Of a stretch of DNA of 64,000 nucleotides, positions 43,204-52,820 are shown piece after piece. The notes beneath the pieces were generated by a model. It saw only the letters and a program-made list of their open reading frames with translations, was not told the DNA's origin and did not search any database. Position numbers and translations under genes: made by a program. The first letter of the stretch is position 1. Each line of letters starts with the position of its first letter. This stretch comes from Mesobacillus foraminis (GTDB taxonomy: Bacteria; Bacillota; Bacilli; Bacillales; Cytobacillaceae), in contig NZ_SLVV01000013.1 in the NCBI RefSeq assembly GCF_004340465.1, positions 1 through 64,000 on the forward strand. The letters are read 5' to 3'.

Positions 43204-44571
43204 TTAAATAGAAGGATTGCTTAATTCAACACGTTTAATTTCACCAACGATAAATAGGTAACTAACCATAGCAACAATCGCATTAATTCCTACGAAAACT
43301 AAAGCACCATTATAGGAACCTGTTGCAGCAATGATATAACCTATAATAATAGGTGTAGTGATACCTGAAATATTTCCAAAAGTGTTAAATAAACCGCCGC
43401 TTATCCCCCCAATTTCTTTTGGGGAACAGTCAGCCATGACAGCCCAGCCTAATTGCCCGAATCCTTTACCAAAGAAAGCTAAAGCCATAATCCCAACAAC
43501 AAGCCATTCTGCATCGGTATAATTACATATAATCATACTAGCTGAAAGGATCATACCGATAATAATAGGAGTTTTACGGGCAAAAGTAAGAGATTTTCCT
43601 TTTTTCAATAAATAATCAGAATACACACCGCCTAAAATTCCACCTAAAAACCCACTTAGTCCAGGTAATGTCGCTACAAAACCAGCTTCAAGGATAGACA
43701 TACCACGCTCTTGAACCAGATAGACAGGGAACCAGGTCATAAAGAAATACGTAAGTGTGGAAATACAATACTGACCGATATATACTCCTACAAGCATACG
43801 GCTTTTAAGTAGCTGTTTAATATGAGACCAGTTAATGCCACTTGTATCCTTATTGGCACCCTTATCCATCATTTCTAATATGCCGCCACCCTGCTCTATA
43901 TAATGAAGTTCAGCTTGGTTGACTTTAGGATGGTCTTTGGGGTTATGGATAACCTTTAACCAAACAAAAGAAATGATTAATCCTAATGCACCCATGATAA
44001 TAAAGACATATTCCCAGCCCAATGATTGTGTAATCCAAGACATAAATGGGTTGAAAATAATGATAGCAAGGAACGCTGAGGCACTAAAAATAGCTGATGC
44101 TGTTGCACGTTCATTATCAGGGAACCAAGATGCAGCTACTTGACTATTTCCAGGAAACGAAGGAGCTTCAGTTAAACCTACAATGAATCTAAGGATAAAT
44201 AGCATGACAATAGCTGTACCCGCATTAAAAAAGCCGATAAATCCTTGTAATAAGGTGAAGGTAGACCAAAGAAATAGACTCCAGAATAGAACTTTCTTTG
44301 TTCCAAACTTATCTAAAATCCATCCACCTGGAATTTGACCGAGAGCGTAAGCCCAACTAAAAGCAGAGAAAATATAACCCATTGTTACAGCATTAATCCC
44401 TAAATCACTTTGCAAAGGTGAGGCTGCAATAGAGATAGTTGCCCGATCTGCGTAGTTAATTGTGGTTACCAAAAAACACATGGCTACAATCATCCAGCGA
44501 ACATTAGTTTTTCTCACAGCTGGTACTGGAATAGAATCTTTTATAGATTGAATATTACTTCCTAAACTCAT
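43204..44571 (-). CDS. MFS transporter, anion:cation symporter family (hexuronate/aldonate type)
   Basis: This is a 455-residue 12-TM carrier. Family features are NYADRATISIAASPLQSDLG in helix 1 (the ExuT/GudP-type NYxDR signature), FSAFSWAYALGQIPGGWILDKFG, and RFIVGLTEAPSFPGNSQV. This is the ACS family that imports hexuronates, glucarate and aldonates with protons. It is the last gene of the operon with the dehydratase and two dehydrogenases, so it should import their substrate. It has a GGGGGAG site. Confidence 0.9.
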   Translation of the reverse strand: MSLGSNIQSIKDSIPVPAVRKTNVRWMIVAMCFLVTTINYADRATISIAASPLQSDLGINAVTMGYIFSAFSWAYALGQIPGGWILDKFGTKKVLFWSLFLWSTFTLLQGFIGFFNAGTAIVMLFILRFIVGLTEAPSFPGNSQVAASWFPDNERATASAIFSASAFLAIIIFNPFMSWITQSLGWEYVFIIMGALGLIISFVWLKVIHNPKDHPKVNQAELHYIEQGGGILEMMDKGANKDTSGINWSHIKQLLKSRMLVGVYIGQYCISTLTYFFMTWFPVYLVQERGMSILEAGFVATLPGLSGFLGGILGGVYSDYLLKKGKSLTFARKTPIIIGMILSASMIICNYTDAEWLVVGIMALAFFGKGFGQLGWAVMADCSPKEIGGISGGLFNTFGNISGITTPIIIGYIIAATGSYNGALVFVGINAIVAMVSYLFIVGEIKRVELSNPSI

Positions 44572-44624
44572 CCCATTCTCCCCCTTTTTAGACTTTTGAA
44601 ATTGGAGATGTTAAGGCGTTTTGA

Positions 44625-45380
44625 TTAACGCCCTAACCACCCGCCATCAACAGCAAGTAAATGGCCATGCACATAATCGGAAGCATCTGATGCTAGGAAT
44701 ACAGCCGGCCCTTTGAAGTCTTCTGGGTTCCCCCATCGCCCAGCAGGTATTCTTTCTATGATTTGCCTACTCCGTACAGGATCATTGATCAAGGCAGTAT
44801 TCATTTCGGTCGCAATATAACCAGGAACAATGGCATTCACATTTACACCTTGTGATGACCACTCATTTGCAAGTGCTTTTGTAAGTTGCCCCACAGCCCC
44901 TTTTGCTGAAGCATAAGCTGGGACATACAGCCCACCTTGAAACGAAACAAGTGATGCGATATTAATAATTTTCCCTCTCTTTTTCTCAACCATATGTCTT
45001 CCGGCTTGCTGGCAAAGGATCCAAACCGCTTTCAAGTTGACATTTAAAACGTCGTCCCAATCCTGTTCAGAGAAATCCACTGCTGGGGACCTTCTTTGTA
45101 TGCCAGCGTTATTTACGAGGATATCAACTGAACCCATTGCCTCAATGGCTTTTGGGATTGCTTGTTTCACTTCATCAAGATTCATAAGATCACACTGAAT
45201 AATTTCACAACGCACGCCTAATGATAGAATCTTTTCTTGTGTGGAAGTATCCTCTGAACGTTGCAAAAGTACAATATCTGCCCCTGCTTCTGCGAGACCT
45301 AATGCAATTCCTTGACCAATCCCGCGTGTTCCTCCAGAAACTACGGCTACTTTCCCTGTTAAATCAAACGTTTGAGTCAT
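44625..45380 (-). CDS. kduD: SDR oxidoreductase, KduD-like
   Basis: This is a roughly 251-residue classical SDR. TGxxxGIG is seen as SGGTRGIGQGIALGLAEAGAD, then NNAGIQRR, FSEQDWDDVLNVNLKAVW, NIASLVSFQGGLYVPAYASA (Tyr-x3-Lys follows), NVNAIVPGYIATEMN, RIPAGRWG and SDYVHGHLLAVDGGWL. The match to 2-dehydro-3-deoxy-D-gluconate 5-dehydrogenase (KduD) is strong along the whole length. KduD converts 5-keto-4-deoxyuronate-derived sugar acids to KDG in pectin breakdown. GTG and ATG codons just upstream are also possible starts. Confidence 0.82.
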   Translation of the reverse strand: MTQTFDLTGKVAVVSGGTRGIGQGIALGLAEAGADIVLLQRSEDTSTQEKILSLGVRCEIIQCDLMNLDEVKQAIPKAIEAMGSVDILVNNAGIQRRSPAVDFSEQDWDDVLNVNLKAVWILCQQAGRHMVEKKRGKIINIASLVSFQGGLYVPAYASAKGAVGQLTKALANEWSSQGVNVNAIVPGYIATEMNTALINDPVRSRQIIERIPAGRWGNPEDFKGPAVFLASDASDYVHGHLLAVDGGWLGR

Positions 45381-45392
45381 CATAACCACTCC

Positions 45393-46403
45393 TTAAGGTC
45401 GAAATAAGATTTTTAATGATTCGTCTGGTTTTTCCATTAATTCAAAGCCTTTTTTAATATCCTCTAATGGGAGAACATGAGAGACTAGTGGATTAAGGTC
45501 CAATTTATTCTGTTCAAGTAACTTAATTGCTTTTGTAAAGTCTTCTGGACTATAGCATCGTGTTGTCTTTAGTGAAATTTCTCGAAAATGCATGTTTGCC
45601 AGATTAATAGTAGGGGGCTTTTTGTAGACACTGACAACGGTGATTTCACCTTGGAATCTGATACAATCTATCATTTGATTGGCTGTAATCTGATTTCCAG
45701 CTACTTCAAACACCACATCTGCACCTACACCATTTGTTGAATCTTTCACTACCTGGACGATGTCCATATTTTTTGCATCTATCGCTTCATAGCCCATCTC
45801 TTTTGCCACTTTTAGACGCATCGTACTTACATCAGAAATGAACATCTTCCCTGCTCCTGCTCGGTCCGCTATTAGGGCAATTAACAAACCAATGGGTCCA
45901 GCACCCAGAATAGCGATTGTATCCCCGACTTTCATATTTGAACGTCTAACGGTATGTATAGCAACAGCCAAAGGTTCAAGCAAGGCAGCTTCTTTCTCTG
46001 TAACTCCATCCGGCAGTACCCTTAGCCTGTTAATAGGAATAGTAGTATACTCTGCAAAACCACCATCTTTATCGATACCTATGTATCTCAATTTTTCACA
46101 AACATGCATTTGTCCATTTCGGCAGGCTGCACACGCTCCACAGCTTAAGAGAGGCTCAACGGCTACCTTTTCCCCTATTTTGATATGTTCATTTCCCGCC
46201 ACTTCCTCCACAACACCGCTAAACTCATGTCCTAATATCAGTGGAGCTTTTGCTCGCGGATGCAAACCATGGTAAATCATCATATCCGTTCCACATATTC
46301 CTGCATACGATACCTTAATTAAGGCTTCCCCGTCCTTCGGAGTTGGTCTTTCTCTTTCCGTCATTTCTACCTGCAGAGGTGCTACATAAGTTCCTATTTT
46401 CAC
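45393..46403 (-). CDS. rspB: Zinc-dependent sugar-alcohol/aldonate dehydrogenase, RspB-like
   Basis: This 336-residue zinc MDR enzyme has the catalytic Cys in GICGTDMMIYHG and GHEFSGVV. The four structural zinc cysteines are in CGACAACRNGQMHVCE, and the NAD fold is at AILGAGPIGLL near residue 168. Related proteins paired with RspA/ManD act as L-gulonate or L-idonate 5-dehydrogenases. Pairing with the adjacent mannonate dehydratase-like gene fits an rspAB-type module. It lies about 190 bases after the rspA stop and 4-12 bases before kduD. Confidence 0.75.
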   Translation of the reverse strand: MKIGTYVAPLQVEMTERERPTPKDGEALIKVSYAGICGTDMMIYHGLHPRAKAPLILGHEFSGVVEEVAGNEHIKIGEKVAVEPLLSCGACAACRNGQMHVCEKLRYIGIDKDGGFAEYTTIPINRLRVLPDGVTEKEAALLEPLAVAIHTVRRSNMKVGDTIAILGAGPIGLLIALIADRAGAGKMFISDVSTMRLKVAKEMGYEAIDAKNMDIVQVVKDSTNGVGADVVFEVAGNQITANQMIDCIRFQGEITVVSVYKKPPTINLANMHFREISLKTTRCYSPEDFTKAIKLLEQNKLDLNPLVSHVLPLEDIKKGFELMEKPDESLKILFRP

Positions 46404-46590
46404 TAAAACTCACTCCTATTTATCCATTAATAGACTAAATATAAAATGTTAAAATCGATGATTTTTTAGAAGATAACCATCTTCGTAAAAAATTCGCCTT
46501 TTCAGATGACAATGTTCTCATTTTAACGGGGACTATAAATCCAATAAATCTTGATACAGGTGGACCTATTGGGTATCTAAGTTAGTGCTT

Positions 46591-47844
46591 TTATGGTCTT
46601 ACTGCAGTTCCATCTGGTATACGAGCTAAAGTCCAAGATGGTATTCCACCTACAACAGGGAATTTCTTTGCTTTTTCTTCGTCAATTTCTATCCCTAATC
46701 CAGGTTTTTCATTTACATAGGCAAATCCATTTTCAACTTGTGGACAACCTGGAAAAACTTCCTCTAACGCATCATTGAAAGGCGTCCATTCTTGAATGCC
46801 CAAATTAGGTGTACTTAAATCTAAATGAAGGTTTGCTGCGACTCCTACAGGTGAAATATCACCAGGTCCGTGCCAAGCAGTACGTATCCCGTATAATTCA
46901 CTAAAGGTGGCAAGTTTCTTAGCTGGTGTAATGCCGCCAATTGAACTAACATGGCATCGAATAAAATCAATTTGTTGATTAACGATTAAACTTTTCCACT
47001 CATTCACATTCGTGAACAATTCACCCATCCCGATTGGTGTAGATGTCTGTTGTCTTATCATTTTCAGCCATTCAATGTTTTCAGGTGCAACAGGATCCTC
47101 CAGGAAAAAGAGATGATAAGGTTCCAGTTTTTTTGCTAATCTAACAGCTTCAATTGCCGGGAGTCTTTCGTGGATATCATGGATGAATTCCATATTGTAT
47201 CCAATCTTAGAGCGCAGATGATCAAATAATTTATCTATACTCTTTGCATATGCCTCCGGATCAAAATAGCATCCGGCTAATGAAATTTTAGGAGAACGTT
47301 TAGGAACAATTTTGTTAGATTTCTCATAAAGTGTTGCGATTAATCTCGTATCAGTAGTACCACTTCCACCGTACATACCCATTTGACAACGAGCATACTG
47401 ATAGCCTTCTTCCATAAGGGCTAAGATATTTTCCTCCACGGCTACTTCATCGGCACCGTCTGCATGACGATAGAGCGGGATCCCATCCCTACATTTACCA
47501 CCTAATAATTCATATACCGGTAGGTTAGCTAGCTTCCCTTTAATGTCCCAAAGTGCCATGTCAACCCCAGATAAAGCATTATTCATAACCGGGCCATTTC
47601 TCCAGTATCCGCTTACATTCGCAGACTGCCATATATCCTCGATTCTTCTAGGGTCTTTCCCGATAAGAAAAGGTTTAAGATAATCCTCAACTGCAGATTT
47701 TACAGGGAGTATTCGTTGAGTAAAGGTTGCGCATCCTAAACCATATAATTCTGGTTCATTTGTTTCAACCTTGACAACGACTAAATCGATTCCTCCAGGT
47801 GCAGTTAAAATTACTTTTACATCACGAATCTCTAGGTGGTTCAT
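46591..47844 (-). CDS. rspA: Enolase-superfamily mannonate dehydratase-like protein (RspA/ManD)
   Basis: This is a roughly 417-residue member of the mandelate racemase/enolase superfamily. Metal ligands are seen in FIHDIHERL (Asp), FFLEDPVAPEN (Glu) and PIGMGELF (Glu). RTAWHGPGDISPVG gives the catalytic His. VDMALWDIKGKLANLPVYEL, LLGGK and YRHADG are as in ManD/RspA. ManD members dehydrate D-mannonate or D-gluconate to KDG; some have very low activity. The ATG at 47844 follows AGAAAGGAGC. The longer frame covers the operator. It is first gene of the operon under the GntR regulator. Confidence 0.82.
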   Translation of the reverse strand: MNHLEIRDVKVILTAPGGIDLVVVKVETNEPELYGLGCATFTQRILPVKSAVEDYLKPFLIGKDPRRIEDIWQSANVSGYWRNGPVMNNALSGVDMALWDIKGKLANLPVYELLGGKCRDGIPLYRHADGADEVAVEENILALMEEGYQYARCQMGMYGGSGTTDTRLIATLYEKSNKIVPKRSPKISLAGCYFDPEAYAKSIDKLFDHLRSKIGYNMEFIHDIHERLPAIEAVRLAKKLEPYHLFFLEDPVAPENIEWLKMIRQQTSTPIGMGELFTNVNEWKSLIVNQQIDFIRCHVSSIGGITPAKKLATFSELYGIRTAWHGPGDISPVGVAANLHLDLSTPNLGIQEWTPFNDALEEVFPGCPQVENGFAYVNEKPGLGIEIDEEKAKKFPVVGGIPSWTLARIPDGTAVRP

Positions 47845-47892
47845 TTGTTTGCTCCTTTCTAATTTTAAAAGATTTAACTCGGCCAACTCATT

Positions 47893-47907
47893 AGTTGTCC
47901 TACAAGT
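47893..47907. promoter_or_regulatory. FadR-type operator upstream of rspA
   Basis: On the minus strand ACTTGTAGGACAACT contains the palindrome TTGT-N3-ACAA typical of FCD-type GntR regulators. The same core occurs upstream of the regulator gene itself. Confidence 0.65.
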
Positions 47908-47948
47908 TTATTTTGTAAAATAATTACCTCTTCCAGTTAAGAGGTAAA

Positions 47949-48653
47949 TTATTTTCTTGAATCCTTGATTTTCTTAATGATTTCAGTGTTATTTTCCATC
48001 GATTTACTAAGACTATTTTTTGCAGCCTCAGCATCTCTATTTTGAACGGCTCGGAATATCTGTAAATGCACTTCAATACTATCTAAAGTTATCCCTATCA
48101 CTCGGTTTAATTCTTCTAAATAATAATAGTAGAAATCCCGAATAGAATGCATGACTCTGTAAAAAACTTTGTTTTTTGATGCCTTGGCAATAGCTAGATG
48201 AAAATTAAAATCCAATTCGGAATACTTCTTGTAATCATCTCTGTTTCGGAACATATCATTCAGAGTCTTTTCAATTTCTTCAAGATCTTCTTTTGTTGCA
48301 TTCTTTACGGCTAAATCTAAACATTTAAATTCGATGGTTTGACGAAATTCCATCATGTCTAAAAATTCTTCCTCGCTAAGATGCATAATCGGAACAAAAT
48401 CATTGATGCTTTTCCCAGTAATATCGTCCGATACAAAAGTTCCCTTTCCGTGATAGGTAACGACAATTCCTAAATCCCTTAACCGCTGTATGGCACTCCT
48501 AATACTAACACGGCTCACATTAAACATTTTCTGTAATTGCGTTTCGGAAGGAATTTTACTTCCTGGTGGCCAAGCACCATTTGCGATATGTTCTTTTAAT
48601 TGTTCATAAACCGAATTAACTATATTTTGTTTGTCAATGGAGTTAAGTCCCAT
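47949..48653 (-). CDS. GntR family, FadR-type (FCD) transcriptional regulator
   Basis: This is a 234-residue regulator. The N-terminal winged HTH (about 10-75) reads IANGAWPPGSKIPSETQLQK, then FNVSRVSIRSAIQRLRDLGIV. The C-terminal FCD domain (about 95-220) has metal-site histidines in DFNFHLAIAKAS and SIEVHLQIFRAV. It resembles UxuR/ExuR-like regulators of sugar-acid catabolism. It lies just upstream of rspA in the same orientation and has a matching operator in its own promoter, so autoregulation together with control of the rsp operon is likely. Confidence 0.85.
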   Translation of the reverse strand: MGLNSIDKQNIVNSVYEQLKEHIANGAWPPGSKIPSETQLQKMFNVSRVSIRSAIQRLRDLGIVVTYHGKGTFVSDDITGKSINDFVPIMHLSEEEFLDMMEFRQTIEFKCLDLAVKNATKEDLEEIEKTLNDMFRNRDDYKKYSELDFNFHLAIAKASKNKVFYRVMHSIRDFYYYYLEELNRVIGITLDSIEVHLQIFRAVQNRDAEAAKNSLSKSMENNTEIIKKIKDSRK

Positions 48654-48671
48654 TCTTTTCCCTCTCTTGTA

Positions 48672-48686
48672 ACATGTCCTACAAGT
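48672..48686. promoter_or_regulatory. FadR-type operator upstream of the GntR gene
   Basis: On the minus strand ACTTGTAGGACATGT, sharing 12-13 of 15 bases with the site before rspA, placed about 20 bases before the regulator ATG. Confidence 0.6.
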
Positions 48687-48937
48687 TATGAACTTATATT
48701 ACCATGAAGTTTCATCGGTGTAAATGCTTTCATAAATATTCTTGAAATTTCAGAAGGAACTTTTACTGAATAAATAAATATATAAATATATTTAATAATA
48801 ATATTATTAACAATAATGATGATGAAATGTATTAAACCTTATTTTTTCATCCAGTATCTTTCAAGGTACTAAACTACTGCTCATATTAATCAGCTATCCT
48901 TACTTTTTTCTAAATAAAACTTGTTGCGACCCTATCA
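48687..48937. other. AT-rich promoter region, no gene seen
   Basis: Long A/T runs upstream of the GntR gene. No coding frame. Confidence 0.35.
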
Positions 48938-48968
48938 TTAAAAAAACGCCCTTAAGGCGTTTTTTTTT
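48938..48968. terminator. Bidirectional intrinsic terminator
   Basis: The hairpin AAAACGCC-CTTAA-GGCGTTTT is flanked by A- and T-runs. The rest of the gap to 49300 contains no supported gene. Confidence 0.75.
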
Positions 48969-49300
48969 AATGATAACAAATTTAAACTAGAAACCTTGTT
49001 AAACTTCATGCTTACTACTCTGTAATACGCCCTTCTTGCGTCACTATACCGTAAAAAAAATCTTAATGCCTATTTTCAATTAAAAGATATATGTATTAGT
49101 AGATATTAAAATTTTTATTAACGGTCAAAACCTATTGTTTTATTTTTTTCCTATGAAGTTTATATATTTTTTCTCCATTTTTTTGCATGGGTCACTACTC
49201 TGGATTTGGCGGATACCCTGCAAAGAGTTGTGGAGCTAATTCCGGTTTTACCACGAAAGCAGGCAAGAAAATGTCAAAATGTTTTAAAGCTAACTTATAC

Positions 49301-50482
49301 TTACCTGTTGCTCAAAACCTGACCTAATACCTCGTCAGCATTTTTGGCTTCTTTCTTGCCAACTTCTGCATCAAGAACGGATACCAGACTTCTCATTTGA
49401 TCCTCTGTCAACCCGGTATTAAAACCAATGTTAAAGTGAGCTTGCAGTTGAGAGTTGACACCCTCTATGTTTGCCAAAGCTGAAATGGTTGCGAGTTCTC
49501 TGCTCTGATAATCCAAGAGGTCTCGTCCGAAGATGTCTCCGAACAGGTGTCCTTTTAGAAACTGATCTATCACTGGCGCAAAGGTATATGTCGGTCCTGT
49601 AACCGGTGCTCCGACTAGGCTTGTCTGAATTTCCGTTCCAAGTTCGATACTACTTTTGTCGGTAGGCAGCGGGCTTGCTTCCTTACCTATCTCGTCCTTA
49701 ATACCATTCGCTTGCCGTTCTTCAATAACTTCCATAAAAGTGTTGATACCATTTAGGCTTCGAGGGAATCCCGCATAGGCATACATCTGAACGAGCACTT
49801 CCTTGATCTCATTGACAGTCAAACCTGCATCTAAACCTTTATTGAGTGCCGTTTTTAATTGTGACAAATCGCCATTGGCTGTAAATGCCGCAATGGTAAC
49901 TATATTTTGTTGTTTAGCGTTTAGGGCTAGTACTTCATCTTTCTGTTTTTTATCCTTTTGTTTTTCATCTTTCTTTTTTTCATTTTCTATACCGTATTGC
50001 TCGTCAGTGACCTTCTCCATCCATTCTGCATTTTTGCCATCTTCAACTCCTGTGAGAGCGATATGTGTCATAGCTTTAGTTGGTGAAGCTCCATGCCAAT
50101 GTTTAACACCAGGTGGAAACCAGACCACATCGCCTTCGTGAACCTCCTCAATCGGTCCGCCCCATTCTTGTACCCATCCAACACCTTCTGTGATGATTAA
50201 TCTCTGCCCTGTCGGATGGCTGTGCCATGCAGTTCGGGCTCCTGGCTGGAATGTAACATAAGCACCAGAATAAGGTTGCGAATCGTTTTCAGAGAATAAA
50301 GGTTCAACGCGTACATTCCCCGTAAAATATTCTGCGGGTCCCTTATAGGAATCCTGCGAACCACTTCGAATGATGGTCATTGAATTTTCGTTTCCTTCAG
50401 CGGCAATTGTCTGCCCAACAAAACCACTTCCTGAAACGAACAGGGAAAGTGACAAAAACAGTACTGTAAGTATTTTTTTCAT
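49301..50482 (-). CDS. Secreted cupin-carboxymuconolactone decarboxylase fusion
   Basis: This 393-residue exported protein has a signal peptide ([17 protein letters not shown], cleavage near IAAEG). A cupin domain (about 55-150) follows, with metal-binding motifs [20 protein letters not shown] and [10 protein letters not shown] Lys-rich linker (about 170-187, [16 protein letters not shown]) leads to two CMD/AhpD-like helical repeats (about 190-260 and 305-385; [35 protein letters not shown]). There is no CxxC, so it is not a peroxidase-type AhpD. Its upstream region is a paralogue of the operator region of the aldo/keto reductase gene, indicating joint TetR control. Substrate unknown. Confidence 0.85.
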   Translation of the reverse strand: MKKILTVLFLSLSLFVSGSGFVGQTIAAEGNENSMTIIRSGSQDSYKGPAEYFTGNVRVEPLFSENDSQPYSGAYVTFQPGARTAWHSHPTGQRLIITEGVGWVQEWGGPIEEVHEGDVVWFPPGVKHWHGASPTKAMTHIALTGVEDGKNAEWMEKVTDEQYGIENEKKKDEKQKDKKQKDEVLALNAKQQNIVTIAAFTANGDLSQLKTALNKGLDAGLTVNEIKEVLVQMYAYAGFPRSLNGINTFMEVIEERQANGIKDEIGKEASPLPTDKSSIELGTEIQTSLVGAPVTGPTYTFAPVIDQFLKGHLFGDIFGRDLLDYQSRELATISALANIEGVNSQLQAHFNIGFNTGLTEDQMRSLVSVLDAEVGKKEAKNADEVLGQVLSNR

Positions 50483-50678
50483 CTTTATCTCCTTTTTAAT
50501 ATATTTCTCTCTCTTTGCAGGGCATCCGCCTAATCCAGAGTGCAGATTTCCTTAAGGTCGAATTAATCAAAGTACTTTAACGATTTTTTTCATACTTGTA
50601 GGGTGAAAATTTTGTTTTGAATCCCCCTTTCATACAACCACCTTTACCAGTCTGATTTTTCAAATAAATAACTATTAA

Positions 50679-50769
50679 TTGATTAACGAACAACTGTTTA
50701 TTATTATAGAGAGTTCATCACGATGCTTACAATGGTTAAATCAACGCTATTTGTTCATTATTGAACAAA
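50679..50769. promoter_or_regulatory. TetR-type operator region upstream of the cupin-CMD gene
   Basis: It contains the perfect palindrome TTTGTTCATTATTGAACAAA (50750-50769) and, 71 bases before it, TTGATTAACGAA (50679-50690). Both elements, and the spacing between them, parallel those at 52685-52773. Confidence 0.65.
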
Positions 50770-51080
50770 ACATTCCAAAGTGTTTATTTATTAATAAAAT
50801 TCGGTATATATGTCATACATTGGAAAAAGCCTGTTATTCTTTGTTAAGATTCCCAAAGAGTAACAGACTTTTGTTTGTTAATGGATTTATAATTTTAGAC
50901 CTTAAATACAAGTAAATGCTCTCCCTGTTTTTGGAATTCTACTAACGAAACACATTATTCATGATTCATCCCGAAAAATAAGTAAACACGGCAATGAAAA
51001 ACTACGGAAACAGCATGTGGCATATGATATTTCGTCTTTCCAAAAGTTGTTGCTCCTCACTATGCTTATAAGTGATATTA
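50770..51080. other. Intergenic with hairpin terminator
   Basis: A stem CTGTTATTCTTTG / CAAAGAGTAACAG with T-run lies at 50829-50875, readable on the plus strand. In the paralogous region a tetR gene stands at this place. Here no regulator gene remains, so the operator and terminator may be a deletion scar. Nothing else is seen. Confidence 0.4.
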
Positions 51081-51117
51081 AAATAGCCCTGATACGATTA
51101 ACATAACAGGGCTATTC
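51081..51117 (-). terminator. Intrinsic terminator after the cupin gene
   Basis: The stem AAATAGCCCTG / CAGGGCTATT, with a 15-base loop, is followed by TTTTAA on the minus strand. 14 bases past the stop. Confidence 0.7.
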
Positions 51118-51130
51118 TCAACTTCAACTA

Positions 51131-51538
51131 TTATCTTACTTTGTTATATGCCTCATCTGATACTGGTTCCAGCCATTCAGGCGTACCAGCAGTGATTGCA
51201 ATGTGTACGAACCAGCTATCTTTTGCAGCGCCATGCCAATGTTTAACTCCATCGTGAGTGACTATAACATCACCAGCTTTTAAGAATTGAGCAGGTTTTC
51301 CTTCTTCTTGGTACCAACCTTCTCCACCGGTTACTAATAGTATTTGAAATCCATCACGATGGATATGCCAATTATTTCGGCAACCCGGTTCAAAAGTCAC
51401 ATTCCCGACACCAACACTCACATTAGGATCAGAAACTAATCCTTTAAGATAACTTTGTCCCACAAAGAATTGTGAAAAAGGATTTTTTTCGCCTACGGGG
51501 AAAATAACGCCCTCTTTAACTTCTTCATGTTTCGCCAT
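51131..51538 (-). CDS. Small cupin-domain protein
   Basis: This is a roughly 135-residue single-domain cupin. Motif 1 GCRNNWHIHRDGFQILLVTG and motif 2 GDVIVTHDGVKHWHG provide His/Glu metal ligands. It resembles the cupin half of the secreted fusion at 49301 (KHWHGA in both) but has no signal peptide. The ATG at 51538 follows TTGGAGGAAC. It lies 81 bases after the aldo/keto reductase, in one operon. Cupins of this type are often found with CMD proteins and reductases of unknown role. Confidence 0.85.
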   Translation of the reverse strand: MAKHEEVKEGVIFPVGEKNPFSQFFVGQSYLKGLVSDPNVSVGVGNVTFEPGCRNNWHIHRDGFQILLVTGGEGWYQEEGKPAQFLKAGDVIVTHDGVKHWHGAAKDSWFVHIAITAGTPEWLEPVSDEAYNKVR

Positions 51539-51619
51539 TTTGGTTCCTCCAATAACTATCATTAATATTTGTATCTTCTGGCTGATCAATTGCTATAAAA
51601 AGTCCCATGCATTACTTGT

Positions 51620-52483
51620 TTACTTTAATTTCCCGCCAAATACCGGGAAGAAGCTATGCTCCCCATAATTCTGGATTGGCTCTACATTCTTTAAAGCTTC
51701 CATATCTGCATCGCTGATAACAAAATCGAGTTCTGCATTGTTTCTCATGTGATCTGGATTAGCCGTCTTAGGAATTACAACAAGACCAAGCTGGATATCA
51801 TAACGGAGGCAAAGCTGAGCAACAGATACTCCATACTTATCAGCTATTACCTTAACCTCTGCATTATCAAGAACTGCCCCGTGTGCAATAGGTGAATATG
51901 CCTCTACTAGGATGTCATTCTTTTGGCAGAATTCAATTAGTTCAAAAGGAGTATTGCTCACATGTGCCAATATCTGATTTACCATAGGCTTAATCTCACA
52001 GCTTGCAAGAATATTCTCTATATCATCCTCAAGGAAGTTAGAAAGACCGATTGCCTTTACCTTGCCTGTCTTATAAGCATCCTCCATTGCTTTCCATACT
52101 TCTTTGTTCTCTTCAAAGTAACGGTTATCCTCACGGAACTCCACCCAAGGCTGTGGGCTGTGGATAATGAGAAGATCAATGTAATCCAGTCCCATCTTTG
52201 CTAAAGACTCGTCAATGGACTGCGTAACTGCATCATAGGTCTTTGCTTCTGCAGCAACCTTGGTCGTAATGAAAAGTTGTTCTCTTGCGAGACCACAGGA
52301 ACGGATACCTTCGCCTACACCAGCTTCATTCATATAAGCCTGAGCAGTATCAATATGGCGATATCCGATAGATATCGCATCACGGACTGCCTGTGCTGCC
52401 TGTGCATCGTCAAGCAGCCAGGTACCAAGACCTAATGTTGGAATTTCTACTCCATTTAAAAATTTGTAAGTTTCGTTAAACAT
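51620..52483 (-). CDS. Aldo/keto reductase
   Basis: This is a 287-residue NADPH-dependent (beta/alpha)8-barrel enzyme. Catalytic tetrad residues are visible: Asp in RHIDTAQAYMNEAGVG, Tyr in the same segment, Lys in FITTKV, and His in LIIHSPQPW. The cofactor region is at VVIPKTANPDHMRNN. It resembles 2,5-diketo-gluconate reductase/YvgN-type enzymes. It is divergent from the tetR gene across a shared operator region, and is followed by the cupin gene. Confidence 0.9.
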   Translation of the reverse strand: MFNETYKFLNGVEIPTLGLGTWLLDDAQAAQAVRDAISIGYRHIDTAQAYMNEAGVGEGIRSCGLAREQLFITTKVAAEAKTYDAVTQSIDESLAKMGLDYIDLLIIHSPQPWVEFREDNRYFEENKEVWKAMEDAYKTGKVKAIGLSNFLEDDIENILASCEIKPMVNQILAHVSNTPFELIEFCQKNDILVEAYSPIAHGAVLDNAEVKVIADKYGVSVAQLCLRYDIQLGLVVIPKTANPDHMRNNAELDFVISDADMEALKNVEPIQNYGEHSFFPVFGGKLK

Positions 52484-52684
52484 GTTTTTGTCTCCTTTGC
52501 ATCGTTATATTTTTTGTAGACCTTGTTTTATATACTTGGTTTTTCCATTTCTCATTAGGAATTTCCTCAAATGAATATAGGGTACTTGACTCTCCAGCGT
52601 TTACTAAGCCCCCTGCTTGAAGTAAATTTAACTTTTATTATTCCAAAAGTTAGTTAAACATGATGCTTTAATAATTAATATTGA

Positions 52685-52773
52685 TTGATTAATCAACATC
52701 TGTTTATAATTATAAAAAAGCCCTTCATACTTTCAATAGTTAAATTAACGCAATTTGTTGATTACTCAACAAA
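52685..52773. promoter_or_regulatory. Divergent TetR operator region
   Basis: Between the aldo/keto reductase and tetR genes are TTGATTAATCAA (52685-52696, a perfect 12-bp palindrome) and TTTGTTGATTACTCAACAAA (52754-52773, inverted TTTGTTGA/TCAACAAA). A further TTTGTTGAG half-site follows near 52783. One element can serve each promoter. Confidence 0.7.
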
Positions 52774-52820
52774 TCAATTGAATTTGTTGAGTATTTATTT
52801 AGAAAGATTGGTGAATTTAA

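Noticed and set aside
52685-52800. CRISPR-like or short tandem repeat array from repeated TTTGTTGA/TCAACAA words.
   Set aside because: Only inverted half-sites with no regular spacers. They fit TetR operators.
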